NCBI RefSeq assembly: GCF_003952385.1
Contig: NZ_CP034444.1
Coordinates: 6,895,001-6,959,000 of the forward strand
Direction: 5' to 3'
Origin: Mesorhizobium sp. M1D.F.Ca.ET.043.01.1.1
Lineage (GTDB): Bacteria > Pseudomonadota > Alphaproteobacteria > Rhizobiales > Rhizobiaceae
DNA: 64,000 nt
Part shown: in pieces, positions 37,826-45,707 of the stretch
Layout of the letters: each line of letters opens with the position of its first letter
How positions within the stretch are numbered: position 1 is the stretch's first letter
Program-made: the position numbers and the translations under genes
Notes under the pieces: model-generated
Seen by the model: the letters and a program-made list of their open reading frames with translations, nothing else
Databases searched by the model: none
What the model was told of the DNA's origin: nothing

Positions 37826-38500
37826 TTAAGCCCTCCCTGCATGCGCTGCAGCGGGAAGGACACTTGCGATGAAACCTAATTCATGCCCAAGGGTGGCGTA
37901 GTAGCTCGCAGCATCGCGAAAACTTTCGAACGGCGGCATCTGTACGATATCGAGAGACGGATTGAAATAGGCCTGGTTACCACCGTGGCGGATCACCGCG
38001 CCGGTTTTGGCAAAAAAGGCATCGGCATGGGCGATCCGCTCCACCGGATCGGTGGCGGGTGCCGGATTGAGGTAATACTGCTCGGGAAGGCCTTCGATCT
38101 GATCGGCGCAGAACACCGTATAGGCCTTTAGGAACGGAATTCCGCGTTCCACTTCCTCGCCGCGGTCATCGGTCTCCATGCGGGTGAAGCGGCTGGCATA
38201 GACAACGGTTGCGCCGGTCTCGCCCTTGCGGACATGTCCGCCCAGCTCGATACTCTGCTTGAAGGTCATCCAGATTGGCGAGACGAAGCCTTTCGAGACG
38301 GCTTCCGACCAGAGAAGCAGGGTATTGATGCCCTGATATGCAAGACCATTGTGGCGCAAAGGTCGCGTGATGCGACCTGTGGCATTTGCCGCGCTCCAGG
38401 GCTTGATCCAGGGGCGAACACCCTTTTCGAGCTCCGCGACGATACGGTCGGTGATTTTCGCGTAAATGTCGGCGCGGGCCTTGTTTTCTTTGCTGCTCAT
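37826..38500 (-). pseudogene. ardC: ardC antirestriction gene, 5' part (disrupted)
   Basis: The N-terminal part of an ArdC protein: MSSKENKARADIYAKITDRI, RPLRHNGLAYQGINTLLLWS, LGGHVRKGETGATVVYAS and ASYYATLGHE. After the Glu codon of the zinc motif (37881) the frame runs into the inserted element and ends after 18 foreign residues at 37826. A truncated protein with the ssDNA-binding domain but no protease site could still be made, since promoter leader and ribosome-binding site (GGAGGTCAGGAA) are intact. The 3' part is at 31315-31626. ArdC proteins protect incoming conjugative DNA from restriction. Confidence 0.92.
37875..37885. other. Right attachment junction of the recombinase element
   Basis: Element end CCTAA (37875-37879) followed by the core TTCATG (37880-37885) and then ardC coding sequence GCCC. 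CCTAA is the inverted repeat of TTAGG at the left end. The cores at the two junctions, CTCATG and TTCATG, differ by one base. Confidence 0.75.
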
Positions 38501-38518
38501 TTCCTGACCTCCATTTGA

Positions 38519-38537
38519 GGCCGCGCCCATCGCGGCC
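38519..38537 (-). promoter_or_regulatory. Palindromic leader hairpin, copy 2 (upstream of ardC)
   Basis: The same 19-base palindrome as at 30716-30734, here 19 nt upstream of the ardC ATG (38500). Beyond it the two leaders differ, so the conservation is specific to the hairpin. Confidence 0.7.
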
Positions 38538-39045
38538 CGTCACGCGGGGTCCGCAGCCGGGGCAACAGGCAAACGAGCGCACCGAAGGCCGCAACGTCAG
38601 TGGAGGACGGCAAAGCCGTTGCGGCTCGATTGCGACCCCGGCAGGACCGACAACCGCGACGGGCTCTCTGGGCGCCTCCCTTCTCCTTCTTTCCCTTGCT
38701 TGGGTAAGACGCGATTGTATTTTGACGTCCGGATGCAAATTAGCAGGAACTGATTAGCCTGCTGCGGGGTTATATGCTCCGAGCGGCCCGTCCCCCGCCG
38801 CTCCCCGAGCAAAGCCCGTCGTTCTCTTCCCGAGACGGCGGGCTTTCCTTTCCTGCAGGTATCGGACTTCAATCGGACCGAATTGGTTGCCGGAGAACCC
38901 ACCGGTTACAGACAGCTAGCCCGCAAGCAGCGGGCGACTTCGTCAAGCACATGCTAGTGTAACATCCCGCCATTCATCTGCTTCGGTGCGCGGCGCGGTT
39001 ACCTGCCGAGGGGTCACCGGGCCGTTGGGTGCAACCGACTGCGAT
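38538..39045. other. ardC upstream non-coding region
   Basis: About 500 bp without a supportable gene. The part next to ardC should hold its promoter. A terminator-like hairpin (38810-38845) divides the region. Nothing else recognised. Confidence 0.5.
38810..38850 (+). terminator. Terminator-like hairpin in the ardC upstream region
   Basis: Arms AAAGCCCGTCG and CGGCGGGCTTT (one wobble pair) around a 13-nt loop, followed by CCTTTCC on the plus strand. No gene precedes it on that strand, so it could end a short non-coding transcript. Position in the region is 38810-38845. Confidence 0.5.
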
Positions 39046-39258
39046 TCATGCTCTCCGCCTCGTCGAAATGGCCCGTAGCAGATCCGCTTCGTCCGTGATC
39101 CCATCATCGAAAGCCTGGAAAACTTCCCTGGCCAGGTATTCCCGCTGTTCCCTGTCTTTCTTGGCGAGACGGCGCTCGTTGCACAGCCGATCAAATACCT
39201 GCTGGAGCATGTCCAGCTCAGCGGGCCAGTAGATACCGCGGTAGCGCGACAATGACAT
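39046..39258 (-). CDS. Small conserved rhizobial hypothetical protein
   Basis: A 70-residue charged helical protein: MSLSRYRGIYWPAELDMLQQ, VFDRLCNERRLAKKDREQRE, then YLAREVFQAFDDGITDEADL. The composition is clearly protein-like and such short proteins are repeated in rhizobial genomes. The start is the ATG at 39258; a GTG at 39267 would add three residues. Function unknown. Confidence 0.68.
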   Translation of the reverse strand: MSLSRYRGIYWPAELDMLQQVFDRLCNERRLAKKDREQREYLAREVFQAFDDGITDEADLLRAISTRRRA

Positions 39259-39482
39259 TGCTGCCACCCCAAACGCCGGCTGGGAATTATAACAGGGCAG
39301 GCATCATTTCGAACCAACTATCTCATCGTGTCTGGGACGTTGGATGCAGTCTGCAGTTCCGATAGCCCGGGCAGCGGACGTGCTGGCGGCCTCGGTGTCA
39401 TCTGCCTCCGTTGCGACCGAATACGCTGGCACGAGCGCGTTGCGCGCGTTATATATCTGACCAGCTGACTAGGTATGAGATT

Positions 39483-39785
39483 ATGGGCAAGCGGACAGAA
39501 CTGACGAAAGCGAAGCGGGCAGCGCCCCGCGCGGCGACAGGACGATGGAAACTCGAGGACGCTAAGGCGCGCTTCAGCGAGGTGGTGCGGCACGCCCGCG
39601 AGGAGGGGCCGCAGCGGGTGAGCGTGCGCGGCCTTGATGCGGTCGTGGTGATGAGCGTCGAAGAGTTCGAGCGCTTGGCGCCTGAGAAACCCCGTCCGCC
39701 GTTCGTGCAGTTCATGGAGAGCCTGCATCTCGGCGGGCTCGATCTCGAGCGCGAGCTGGATCACGGGCGAGATGTGGAGCTGTGA
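39483..39785 (+). CDS. Phd/YefM-family antitoxin
   Basis: A 100-residue type II antitoxin. After a basic N terminus comes the Phd/YefM core WKLEDAKARFSEVVRHARE with GPQRVSVRGLDAVVVMSVEEFERL. The C-terminal part (FVQFMESLHLGGLDLERELD) would wrap the toxin. The upstream TATATAT box (39450-39456) and direct repeats CTGAC-CAG-CTGAC (39458-39470) could be the autoregulated promoter and operator. The stop overlaps the toxin start (GTGA). Confidence 0.9.
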   Translation: MGKRTELTKAKRAAPRAATGRWKLEDAKARFSEVVRHAREEGPQRVSVRGLDAVVVMSVEEFERLAPEKPRPPFVQFMESLHLGGLDLERELDHGRDVEL

Positions 39786-40255
39786 GGGGCTGGCTGCTCG
39801 ACACCAATGTCGTGGCCGCCCTCATCAATCCGCAGGGCGCGCCGTCTGTGAAGCGCTGGGCCGAGGGACAGGACGAGGAGACCTTCCACATCAGCGTGCT
39901 GACGCTTGCCGAATACGACAAGGGCATCCACAACCTTGCCGCCGATCACGCCGAGCGGCCGCGCTATATAGCGGCCCGCGATGCGCTGGCGGAGCGCTTC
40001 GGCAGGCGCGTCCTGTCGCTCGGGGACACGATCGTCCGGCGCTGGGGCCGGATTTCCGGCGAGGTCAAGCGCGTAAGCGGACATGCGCCGCCGGTCATCG
40101 ATACAATGCTCGCTGCGAGCGCGCTCGAACACGATCTTTATCTGGTCACGCGCAACGTGAAGGACGCGCGGTCTTCCGGCGCAATCGTCTTCGATCCGTG
40201 GAATGACGACGCGCAAATGTTCCCACTCAGCCCGCTGAGTGGCAGGGAGGGATAG
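39782..40255 (+). CDS. PIN-domain toxin (VapC/FitB-like)
   Basis: A 157-residue ribonuclease toxin with a PIN fold. Acidic active-site residues lie in WLLDTNVVAALINP, SVLTLAEYDKGI, PPVIDTMLAASALEHDLYLV and RNVKDARSSG. The start is GTG (39782), overlapping the antitoxin stop, so the pair is co-translated. Similar pairs on mobile DNA act as post-segregational maintenance modules; that role is inferred here. Confidence 0.9.
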   Translation: MRGWLLDTNVVAALINPQGAPSVKRWAEGQDEETFHISVLTLAEYDKGIHNLAADHAERPRYIAARDALAERFGRRVLSLGDTIVRRWGRISGEVKRVSGHAPPVIDTMLAASALEHDLYLVTRNVKDARSSGAIVFDPWNDDAQMFPLSPLSGREG

Positions 40256-40308
40256 CGGCGGAACAAAAGACGGTCCCATCAGGAACCGGCCCCAGCTTGC
40301 GGGATGGT

Positions 40309-40330
40309 GGGCGAGGCCTCAGCCTCGCCC
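40309..40330. terminator. Stem-loop between convergent toxin and ICE gene
   Basis: Perfect 9-bp stem GGGCGAGGC/GCCTCGCCC with a CTCA loop, between the toxin gene (plus strand) and the 195-residue gene (minus strand). No T-run follows on either side, so it is a weak or Rho-assisted terminator at most. Confidence 0.45.
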
Positions 40331-40338
40331 TGGCGGGC

Positions 40339-40926
40339 TCAGCCGAGCGCCGCCAGCTGGAGCTCGGCGGCCTTGCGGTCGACGCTCTGGCCGGGGTTTT
40401 CGATGGCACGCTCGAAGGGCTTCCAGCGCTCGCCGACGACCTGCTCGTAGGCGGCGACCGCGCCCTCTGCCGCCATGCGCAGCGCGTGGGACTGGACGCC
40501 CATGTAGGCTGCGAACTCGCGCTTGCGCTGGGCGGCGCTGTCGAAACCGACCGGACCGTCGAGGTCCTCGTCGCGGGTGTCGTTGGCGGCCTTGGCGGTT
40601 GCGTCTCGGGCCTCGGTCACCGCGCGGCTGTAGAACTGGCCGGCGCCGTGCGCCGAGCCGACGAAGGCGCCGACGATCCGCTGCAGGTGGATCTGCATCG
40701 CCCTCTCGCCCAGGCCCTCATTGAGGGCCTCGGCTGTGTCGATGATGAGCCTTTCGTGAAGATCGCGGATGCCGTCGCTGTCGAGAATGGGCAGGCCGAA
40801 GCTTTCGGCAATCAGGCTGGCCTGGCTTGCGTCCGGACAACAGAGCCGGACCATTTCGAGGGTGGTGCCCTTGCGCAGCGGCACGACGCGGGCGGACTGA
40901 CGGGAAGTGCGAGCGGTCTTGGTCAT
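40339..40926 (-). CDS. Conserved ICE/plasmid hypothetical protein
   Basis: A 195-residue soluble, mainly helical protein beginning MTKTARTSRQSARVVPLRKG. Notable segments are CCPDASQASLIAESFGLPIL, LGERAMQIHLQRIVGAFVGS and REFAAYMGVQSHALRMAAEG. No known domain recognised. Same strand and neighbourhood as the DUF7007, ParB and methylase-helicase genes, the usual gene set of rhizobial ICE housekeeping regions. Confidence 0.8.
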   Translation of the reverse strand: MTKTARTSRQSARVVPLRKGTTLEMVRLCCPDASQASLIAESFGLPILDSDGIRDLHERLIIDTAEALNEGLGERAMQIHLQRIVGAFVGSAHGAGQFYSRAVTEARDATAKAANDTRDEDLDGPVGFDSAAQRKREFAAYMGVQSHALRMAAEGAVAAYEQVVGERWKPFERAIENPGQSVDRKAAELQLAALG

Positions 40927-41404
40927 GGGATTTCCTTTGCTTCGGTTCCGCCGAAGGTTGTCGCCGGCTCCTTGGCCGGCCCTCCCTTCGAGCGCGGTCC
41001 AGACAAAACCGGCGGAAAGACGGGCGCTTCAGGGTCCGGGAGGGCCAGATCGAGCATGGTGGGTTTGCGTCCAAGCAGGGCTCACTAGCCCTCGCGCGGG
41101 ACGCGGGCCCGCCATGTCGAGAGCGGCTCTCCCGGCCGCCCCGCGGCGCGGAACGCGGCCTTGAAGCGCACGGCCGCCGGTTTAGGACCGCACACCGAAC
41201 GAAGGGAGCGCCGGCCAAGGAGCCTGACCCTCGACATGAGAACAGAAGCACAGCTTGCCGTGACACCACCGCCTCCGCTGCAGTCTGATTGGGAATTGTG
41301 CCGGTCGCGTCACCACAAGATGAGCCGGCTTGTGCCCCGACAATTCGGCCGAGGCCGCTGCCGAACAAGGCACCTACCTCCCCTCGCGGCAGACAGGCTG
41401 ATTC
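40927..41404. other. 478-bp GC-rich spacer
   Basis: Leader region of the 195-residue gene and downstream region of the 110-residue gene. Only arginine-rich antisense-type frames are open; no gene, tRNA or clear promoter recognised. Confidence 0.5.
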
Positions 41405-41737
41405 TCACGCCGCGCGACCATCGAGACAACCGCCATGCCGCTCGAGGAAACGGGCGATCGCAAGATCCTGTCGCGCGAGCTTTCGGGACAGCGCATCGAT
41501 CTCCGGCTGGCGCTCCGCCGTGAGGGCGGCAAGATGCGACCGGTAGCGCTCGAGAAAGGCGCTCCCATCCCGATCCTTCCCTCGACGATAGCTCGACTCG
41601 CGCGACCGCAGTTTCGGCATCAGTGCCGTCATGCGTCGATTGATCTGCCGGTCGATGAGGTCGAGCTGCCGCTGGACCTGTCGGCGGGCTTCCTGCATGC
41701 GCAAGAGCTCGGCGCGGCGGTGGGACGGCAATCTCAT
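41405..41737 (-). CDS. Hypothetical coiled-coil protein downstream of DUF7007
   Basis: A 110-residue, very basic helical protein (RMQEARRQVQRQLDLIDRQI; LAALTAERQPEIDALSRKLA), predicted to be a coiled coil over most of its length. Its start overlaps the DUF7007 stop by ATGA, so it is co-translated. No family recognised. Confidence 0.75.
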   Translation of the reverse strand: MRLPSHRRAELLRMQEARRQVQRQLDLIDRQINRRMTALMPKLRSRESSYRRGKDRDGSAFLERYRSHLAALTAERQPEIDALSRKLARQDLAIARFLERHGGCLDGRAA

Positions 41738-42621
41738 GATCTTCGCCTGCCCTGCCAGCCGGCAAAGCTCGACGGGCCGCCATAGACGACGTGGCGGTCA
41801 GGATCGATGACGAAGCCGAACCGGCCGATCACATACTCGTCGGCGGGGACGAGGAAGCGGCGTTCCTCGCTGCCGACGCCACGCCCGCCACCCGGCGTGG
41901 CGATGACCTCGACGAAGCTCTTTTTGTAATCCGCCCTGATTGCGGAGACCACGATCCAGTCGGCGGCGTGTTCCGCCTCGAAGGCGCGTCGATCTTTCTC
42001 GCGGGATTGGCCGGCCGCAAGCACGTTGCCGGTGATCTCTTCCCACGCATTCGGAAAGCTGTCCTTGATGATGCGTTCCGCACTTCGACGCTCAAAGCTG
42101 GTGAAGAGATCGGGGAAGGTGAAGGCGACGATCGCCCAACACTCGTCTTCTTCATAGAAACCATCCGCCGCGCGCAGCCGGGCGTCGACCTTGCAATTGC
42201 GTTCGGGCGAGAGATGGAACCCCCCATGGCTCGCGGTCGAATGACAGGTAACGCCGTCGGCGAAGACGGTGGCGCCCTGCGATGGCCCCCACGGCGTTTG
42301 CGCTGTGGACCTGACCTCCTGTCGTGCAAGCGCACGCTTCTCTCGGGCGTGCTCCACCTGCTCCAGAACCTTTGCCCGGAACGCCGCCTCGTCAGCGAGC
42401 TGGCCGCAATGACCGTAGAAATCCGAGCGCGTCCACTCGGCGAGCGGACGGCGGATACGCCAGCCGGTCGCCAGATAGTGCCACCCGTTACTCGCGGGCA
42501 GCATGGCAAACGCCGTATCGCCTGCGCGAGCGACGAAGAAGCCGCCAGCGCTGCGGCCGAACTCCACCTCCGGAAAGCCGGAGATGGAGTTTTCGTTCGA
42601 ACTTCGAAGAGAATGGGTCAT
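41734..42621 (-). CDS. DUF7007 domain protein
   Basis: A 295-residue protein of a family confined mostly to mobile DNA in Alphaproteobacteria. The conserved core is TPWGPSQGATVFADGVTCHS, TASHGGFHLSPERNCKVDAR, EDECWAIVAFTFPDLF and NAWEEITGNVL. Biochemical role unknown. The ATG at 42621 overlaps the upstream stop by one base (TGATG), with GTG at 42624 as an alternative. It forms a tight operon with the 156-residue gene upstream and the coiled-coil gene downstream. Confidence 0.88.
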   Translation of the reverse strand: MTHSLRSSNENSISGFPEVEFGRSAGGFFVARAGDTAFAMLPASNGWHYLATGWRIRRPLAEWTRSDFYGHCGQLADEAAFRAKVLEQVEHAREKRALARQEVRSTAQTPWGPSQGATVFADGVTCHSTASHGGFHLSPERNCKVDARLRAADGFYEEDECWAIVAFTFPDLFTSFERRSAERIIKDSFPNAWEEITGNVLAAGQSREKDRRAFEAEHAADWIVVSAIRADYKKSFVEVIATPGGGRGVGSEERRFLVPADEYVIGRFGFVIDPDRHVVYGGPSSFAGWQGRRRS

Positions 42622-43091
42622 CACGCGGCCCTCCCCTCGACATGGTCCGCCGCGATCTCATCCGCCGTGATCTGATCGAGCACCGCGTTCGGATAAAAGT
42701 GCCGCGTCAGCCATTCTTCGGCATCGGCGCGATTTGGGGCGAGATGGACCAGCTCGGCGTCCTCGCCGGGCCGGTCGAGCACGCGGACCGCGCCCATGGC
42801 CGGCCGTTCGAGAAGCGTGAAGCGTAACCGGCTGTCCAGCGAAAACGTACGAAGCACGCGCACGGCGACGACACCGCCCGAACCGTAATCGGCCTCGTGC
42901 AGCGTGAAGCTCGCCGGCAGGCTGATAGTGCCAAGGACTGCTTCACCCTGCTTGCGGATCAGACGACCCCTGCTGTTGTTGGTCTGCCATTGCGACAGCT
43001 TCTTGCGGTGCCGTTCCCGCGGCCGCGGCGTGGCGTCGGACCAGGCGATGAGCGAGCCGATTGGGGCCCGGAAGATGCGATGCGCGGACAT
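42621..43091 (-). CDS. Hypothetical protein upstream of DUF7007
   Basis: A 156-residue protein. The ATG at 43091 (MSAHRIFRAPIGSLIAWSDA) is preferred over an ATG at 43118. It has TPRPRERHRKKLSQWQTNNS, GSGGVVAVRVLRTFSLDS and a C-terminal helix region EEWLTRHFYPNAVLDQITAD. No family recognised. Stop overlaps the DUF7007 start. ParB is the next gene upstream, 90 bp away. Confidence 0.78.
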   Translation of the reverse strand: MSAHRIFRAPIGSLIAWSDATPRPRERHRKKLSQWQTNNSRGRLIRKQGEAVLGTISLPASFTLHEADYGSGGVVAVRVLRTFSLDSRLRFTLLERPAMGAVRVLDRPGEDAELVHLAPNRADAEEWLTRHFYPNAVLDQITADEIAADHVEGRAA

Positions 43092-43181
43092 GCGTGTCCT
43101 CCATGTGCTGATTGTCAAAACAGGACCGCCGCCGGCGTTTGCCGGCGGCGGGATGGCGATCGGAACGAAGATGTCGGACCG

Positions 43182-44867
43182 CTATTCGGCCGCTTCGCGG
43201 AAAGCGTCCTCGCGCTCAGCGCCGCCAGCATCCTCAGCCATCTGCGGATCCTCGCCCTGAGCGTCGGGATCGTCTTCCTCGCTGGCCGCCTTGCTGGTCA
43301 GCCAGGACGAAAGTTTTGCCTTGTCCGGCGCGAACAGGGCCGCCGGATGGATGAGGCGCCCCTCCCTGAAATGCTCGACGAGTGCTGCGCGGGTGTCCTT
43401 GACCTTCTGGCGCGGCAGGACCGGCGTGTCCTTGCAGGATGCTTCGAGCGCCGAACGCGATAGGCAGGAGAGGAATTCCTCGCTGCCCATGTTCGGTAGA
43501 AAATCGTCCGCGCCGATCGCATCGCCCGCCACGCACGCGACAATGCCGCTGTTCGACCTGTTCTCGCGGCAGGAGAGCACGTCGATCAGCAGCGACCGCA
43601 CCGCCGCGCGCAGCGTGTCCATGTCGAACTCGAACACGCCCTCCGGATTCAACAAGCGCGCCGCGTGTTCCCCAAGGCTTGCGGCTCCAAAATAGGAGAT
43701 GTCGCGGGCCCCGGATGCGACGCTGATATTCTGGCCGGCGAAAGCCAGAACAAGCAGCGCCATCAGCGTATCATCCTCGATCGGGGCGCGGGCAAGCGCC
43801 TCATGCAGCGCGTCGGTGCGCAAATCGCCGATCATCTCGATGCCCTTGCGGGTGACATCCGGCCGCGACGCCGAGGCGATACCGGCGTCGTCCGCACCAT
43901 CGGTGCCGGCGCCACTATCTTTGCCTTTGGCCTTCTTCGCCTCTGGCACGCGGTAGTGCACCGACTGCACCTTGCCGTCGCGGTCGAGATACATCGCCGT
44001 GCAATCCGACTTCGTGGGCTTACCGTAGACCCGTTCTGCCTTCTTCGGCAGTTCCGGCTGACCCCAACCGTTGACTTCAACCAGCACGCTTTTCTTGGGC
44101 AGATTGTTCGTCATCCATTCCTGCTGGGCGCCGAGGAAAGCCTCGACGTCGGTGGTATAGCGGCTGTCCTCATCGGCTGGCGCGAACAGGTCCTCGACCC
44201 AGGCGATGCCGTAGGCCTGCGCCAGGTCGTCGCCGAAGCTGGCATCGCGCGCATACATGCGGGTCTTTGTGAGGCCTTGAGCCACACTCCACCAGGACAC
44301 CTGCGGATCGGCCTTTGACGGCTTGTGCTTTTTCCAGACTTGCTTCTGCTCTTCGAGCGAAGCGGAAGCGATCGTGCGCAGCTGGCCCTCGTTGGGCATG
44401 TCGCCCCTGGCCATGTGGTCGAGCATGGCGGGAAGGACATTCGCAAGCAGGCGCAGCTTTCTGATCTGGCGCAGCGGCTGTGCAAGCGCGATGCCGATCG
44501 CCTCTTCGGTCCAGCCGAGCGCGACCAGGCGTTCGATCGCCCGCCATTGGTCGACGGAACTGAGGGGCGAGAAAGCCACGTTTTCGATCATCGAGCGCAT
44601 GGCACCATTGTCGCTTGCGGCTTCCCCGACCAGGACTTCGATTTCCTCGAGGCCCGCGGCAATCGCCTGCTTCACCCGGCGATGGCCGGCATTGATGATA
44701 TAGCCATTGCCGCCGCCGGTCTCGGCGGTGACGAGGGGCGGCTGCACGATCCCGACTGCCTTGATGGTGGCCAGGAGCAGCGCGTCGGCCTGCGGTGACG
44801 ATTTTGTCTGGCGCGTACGGTCGGGATTTTCCTTCAGCGCGCGCGGATCGACTTTGATGAGATGCAT
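43182..44867 (-). CDS. ParB-family nuclease/partition protein of the ICE
   Basis: A 561-residue ParB-like protein. The N-terminal ParB/Srx domain has VDPRALKENPDRTRQTKSSP, IVQPPLVTAETG and the nucleotide-binding INAGHRRVKQAIAAGLEEIE. The KorB-like HTH region follows (ENVAFSPLSSVDQWRAIERL; LGWTEEAIGIALAQPLRQIR). A long C-terminal extension (about 230-561) of unknown function includes cysteines and an acidic tail. The ATG at 44867 (MHLIKVDPRAL) is the clear start. No parA is nearby. Large single ParB-like proteins of this kind are typical of ICEs and broad-host plasmids. Confidence 0.88.
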   Translation of the reverse strand: MHLIKVDPRALKENPDRTRQTKSSPQADALLLATIKAVGIVQPPLVTAETGGGNGYIINAGHRRVKQAIAAGLEEIEVLVGEAASDNGAMRSMIENVAFSPLSSVDQWRAIERLVALGWTEEAIGIALAQPLRQIRKLRLLANVLPAMLDHMARGDMPNEGQLRTIASASLEEQKQVWKKHKPSKADPQVSWWSVAQGLTKTRMYARDASFGDDLAQAYGIAWVEDLFAPADEDSRYTTDVEAFLGAQQEWMTNNLPKKSVLVEVNGWGQPELPKKAERVYGKPTKSDCTAMYLDRDGKVQSVHYRVPEAKKAKGKDSGAGTDGADDAGIASASRPDVTRKGIEMIGDLRTDALHEALARAPIEDDTLMALLVLAFAGQNISVASGARDISYFGAASLGEHAARLLNPEGVFEFDMDTLRAAVRSLLIDVLSCRENRSNSGIVACVAGDAIGADDFLPNMGSEEFLSCLSRSALEASCKDTPVLPRQKVKDTRAALVEHFREGRLIHPAALFAPDKAKLSSWLTSKAASEEDDPDAQGEDPQMAEDAGGAEREDAFREAAE

Positions 44868-45337
44868 GGGGATATTCCTTTCGAGATTGAGGCGGCAGAT
44901 GAAGCCGTCTTTTCTGGTCTTCTTCCTGAAGACACCCCAGGCACCGCTGAGCGGGCAGGCCGGCGCAACTGCGGCCGAGCATCCCTGCCTGGCTGGACCA
45001 GCGGGGCTTTCAGCCCTGCGCAGGACGACGGGCCGGGATCGCGAGCGGCGCGGTTGAGCGTAAGCGACGGCGGCCAGCCCGATCAGCGAGCAGCCTTCTC
45101 TTCCCTTTTTCGTTTCTCCTTCCCCGGTACTGGCCTGGAACCGTCCCCCCCGACGTGCGCTCGCCATCCAGGGCCGCGCCGCCACCTCGTCCTTTGGGGG
45201 AGCTATACGCCTCGAGCGTTGTGGGGTGGCCAGCGCGTCGGGAAGTCGCCGATAGTTGGACCCGACGGGCCCTCTCAGAGCAGGGGCGATTTTTCGGTTG
45301 TCGGGAGAGAGCATCTTGGCTATTTCTCGCTTCTATA
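44868..45337. other. 470-bp divergent spacer between ParB and ars operon
   Basis: Contains the presumed ParB promoter on one side and the ars promoter/operator on the other. No gene found; open frames here have shadow composition. Confidence 0.5.
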
Positions 45338-45355
45338 TTTCAAGGATTATTGAAA
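45338..45355 (+). promoter_or_regulatory. Predicted ArsR operator
   Basis: Perfect inverted repeat TTTCAA-GGATTA-TTGAAA ending one base before the arsR GTG start. The spacing and form (6-bp arms, 6-bp spacer) match ArsR/SmtB-type operators, so arsenite would relieve autorepression of the operon. Confidence 0.75.
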
Positions 45356-45356
45356 C

Positions 45357-45707
45357 GTGGATGAACATCGAGCCCTGATCGTCTTTGGCGCTCTGTCGCA
45401 GGAGACGCGCCTGCGCGTTCTGCGACTGTTGGTGGTTGCCGGGCCTGATGGCATTGCCGCCGGTGCGCTCGCCGATCAGGTCGAGGTCTCACCGTCCAAC
45501 GTCAGCTTCCATCTCAAGGAGCTGGAGCGCGCCGGCCTGGTCACGCAGCGGCGCGACGCGCGCTCGATCCTCTACAGCGCCGAATACGACGCTCTGTCCG
45601 GCCTGATCCGCTTCCTGATGGAGGATTGCTGCTCGGGCCGTCCGGAAATCTGCGCGCCGGCGCTTGCAGCACCATGCTGCCGGCCGGGCGAGGCAACGTG
45701 TAAATGA
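45357..45707 (+). CDS. arsR: ArsR arsenite-responsive repressor
   Basis: A 116-residue winged-helix repressor with HTH ALADQVEVSPSNVSFHLKEL and wing VTQRRDARSILYSAEYDAL. Cysteines lie in the C-terminal part (MEDCCSGRPEICAP and APCCRPGEATC), as in ArsR proteins whose As(III) site is C-terminal rather than in the recognition helix. GTG start, directly after the operator. The stop overlaps aqpS (ATGA). Confidence 0.92.
   Translation: MDEHRALIVFGALSQETRLRVLRLLVVAGPDGIAAGALADQVEVSPSNVSFHLKELERAGLVTQRRDARSILYSAEYDALSGLIRFLMEDCCSGRPEICAPALAAPCCRPGEATCK

Larger units (their letters stand above)
31627..37885 (+). mobile_element. Tyrosine-recombinase element (GInt/Tn554-like) inserted in ardC
   Basis: A 6.25 kb insertion. 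It carries three distinct tyrosine recombinase genes and a small HTH/coiled-coil gene in one overlapping plus-strand operon, and a convergent ArdC-like gene at the far end. The four-gene operon matches the composition of GInt genomic islands (ginABCD) and resembles Tn554 tnpABC. Flanks are TCATG at both junctions. The ends read TTAGG (31627-31631) and CCTAA (37875-37879), so joining the ends gives CCTAA-TTCATG-TTAGG, a plausible recombinase core site. The insertion splits the HELTH codons of the resident ardC. The recombinase operon is intact, so it may be active. Confidence 0.88.

Noticed and set aside
40309..40330. Perfect hairpin as a regulatory riboswitch
   Set aside because: It lies between convergent gene ends, is short and has no adjoining conserved structure; a weak terminator is the simplest reading.
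41161..41523. Open plus-strand frame in the spacer at 41 kb
   Set aside because: No ribosome-binding site, no family, arginine/proline-rich shadow composition.
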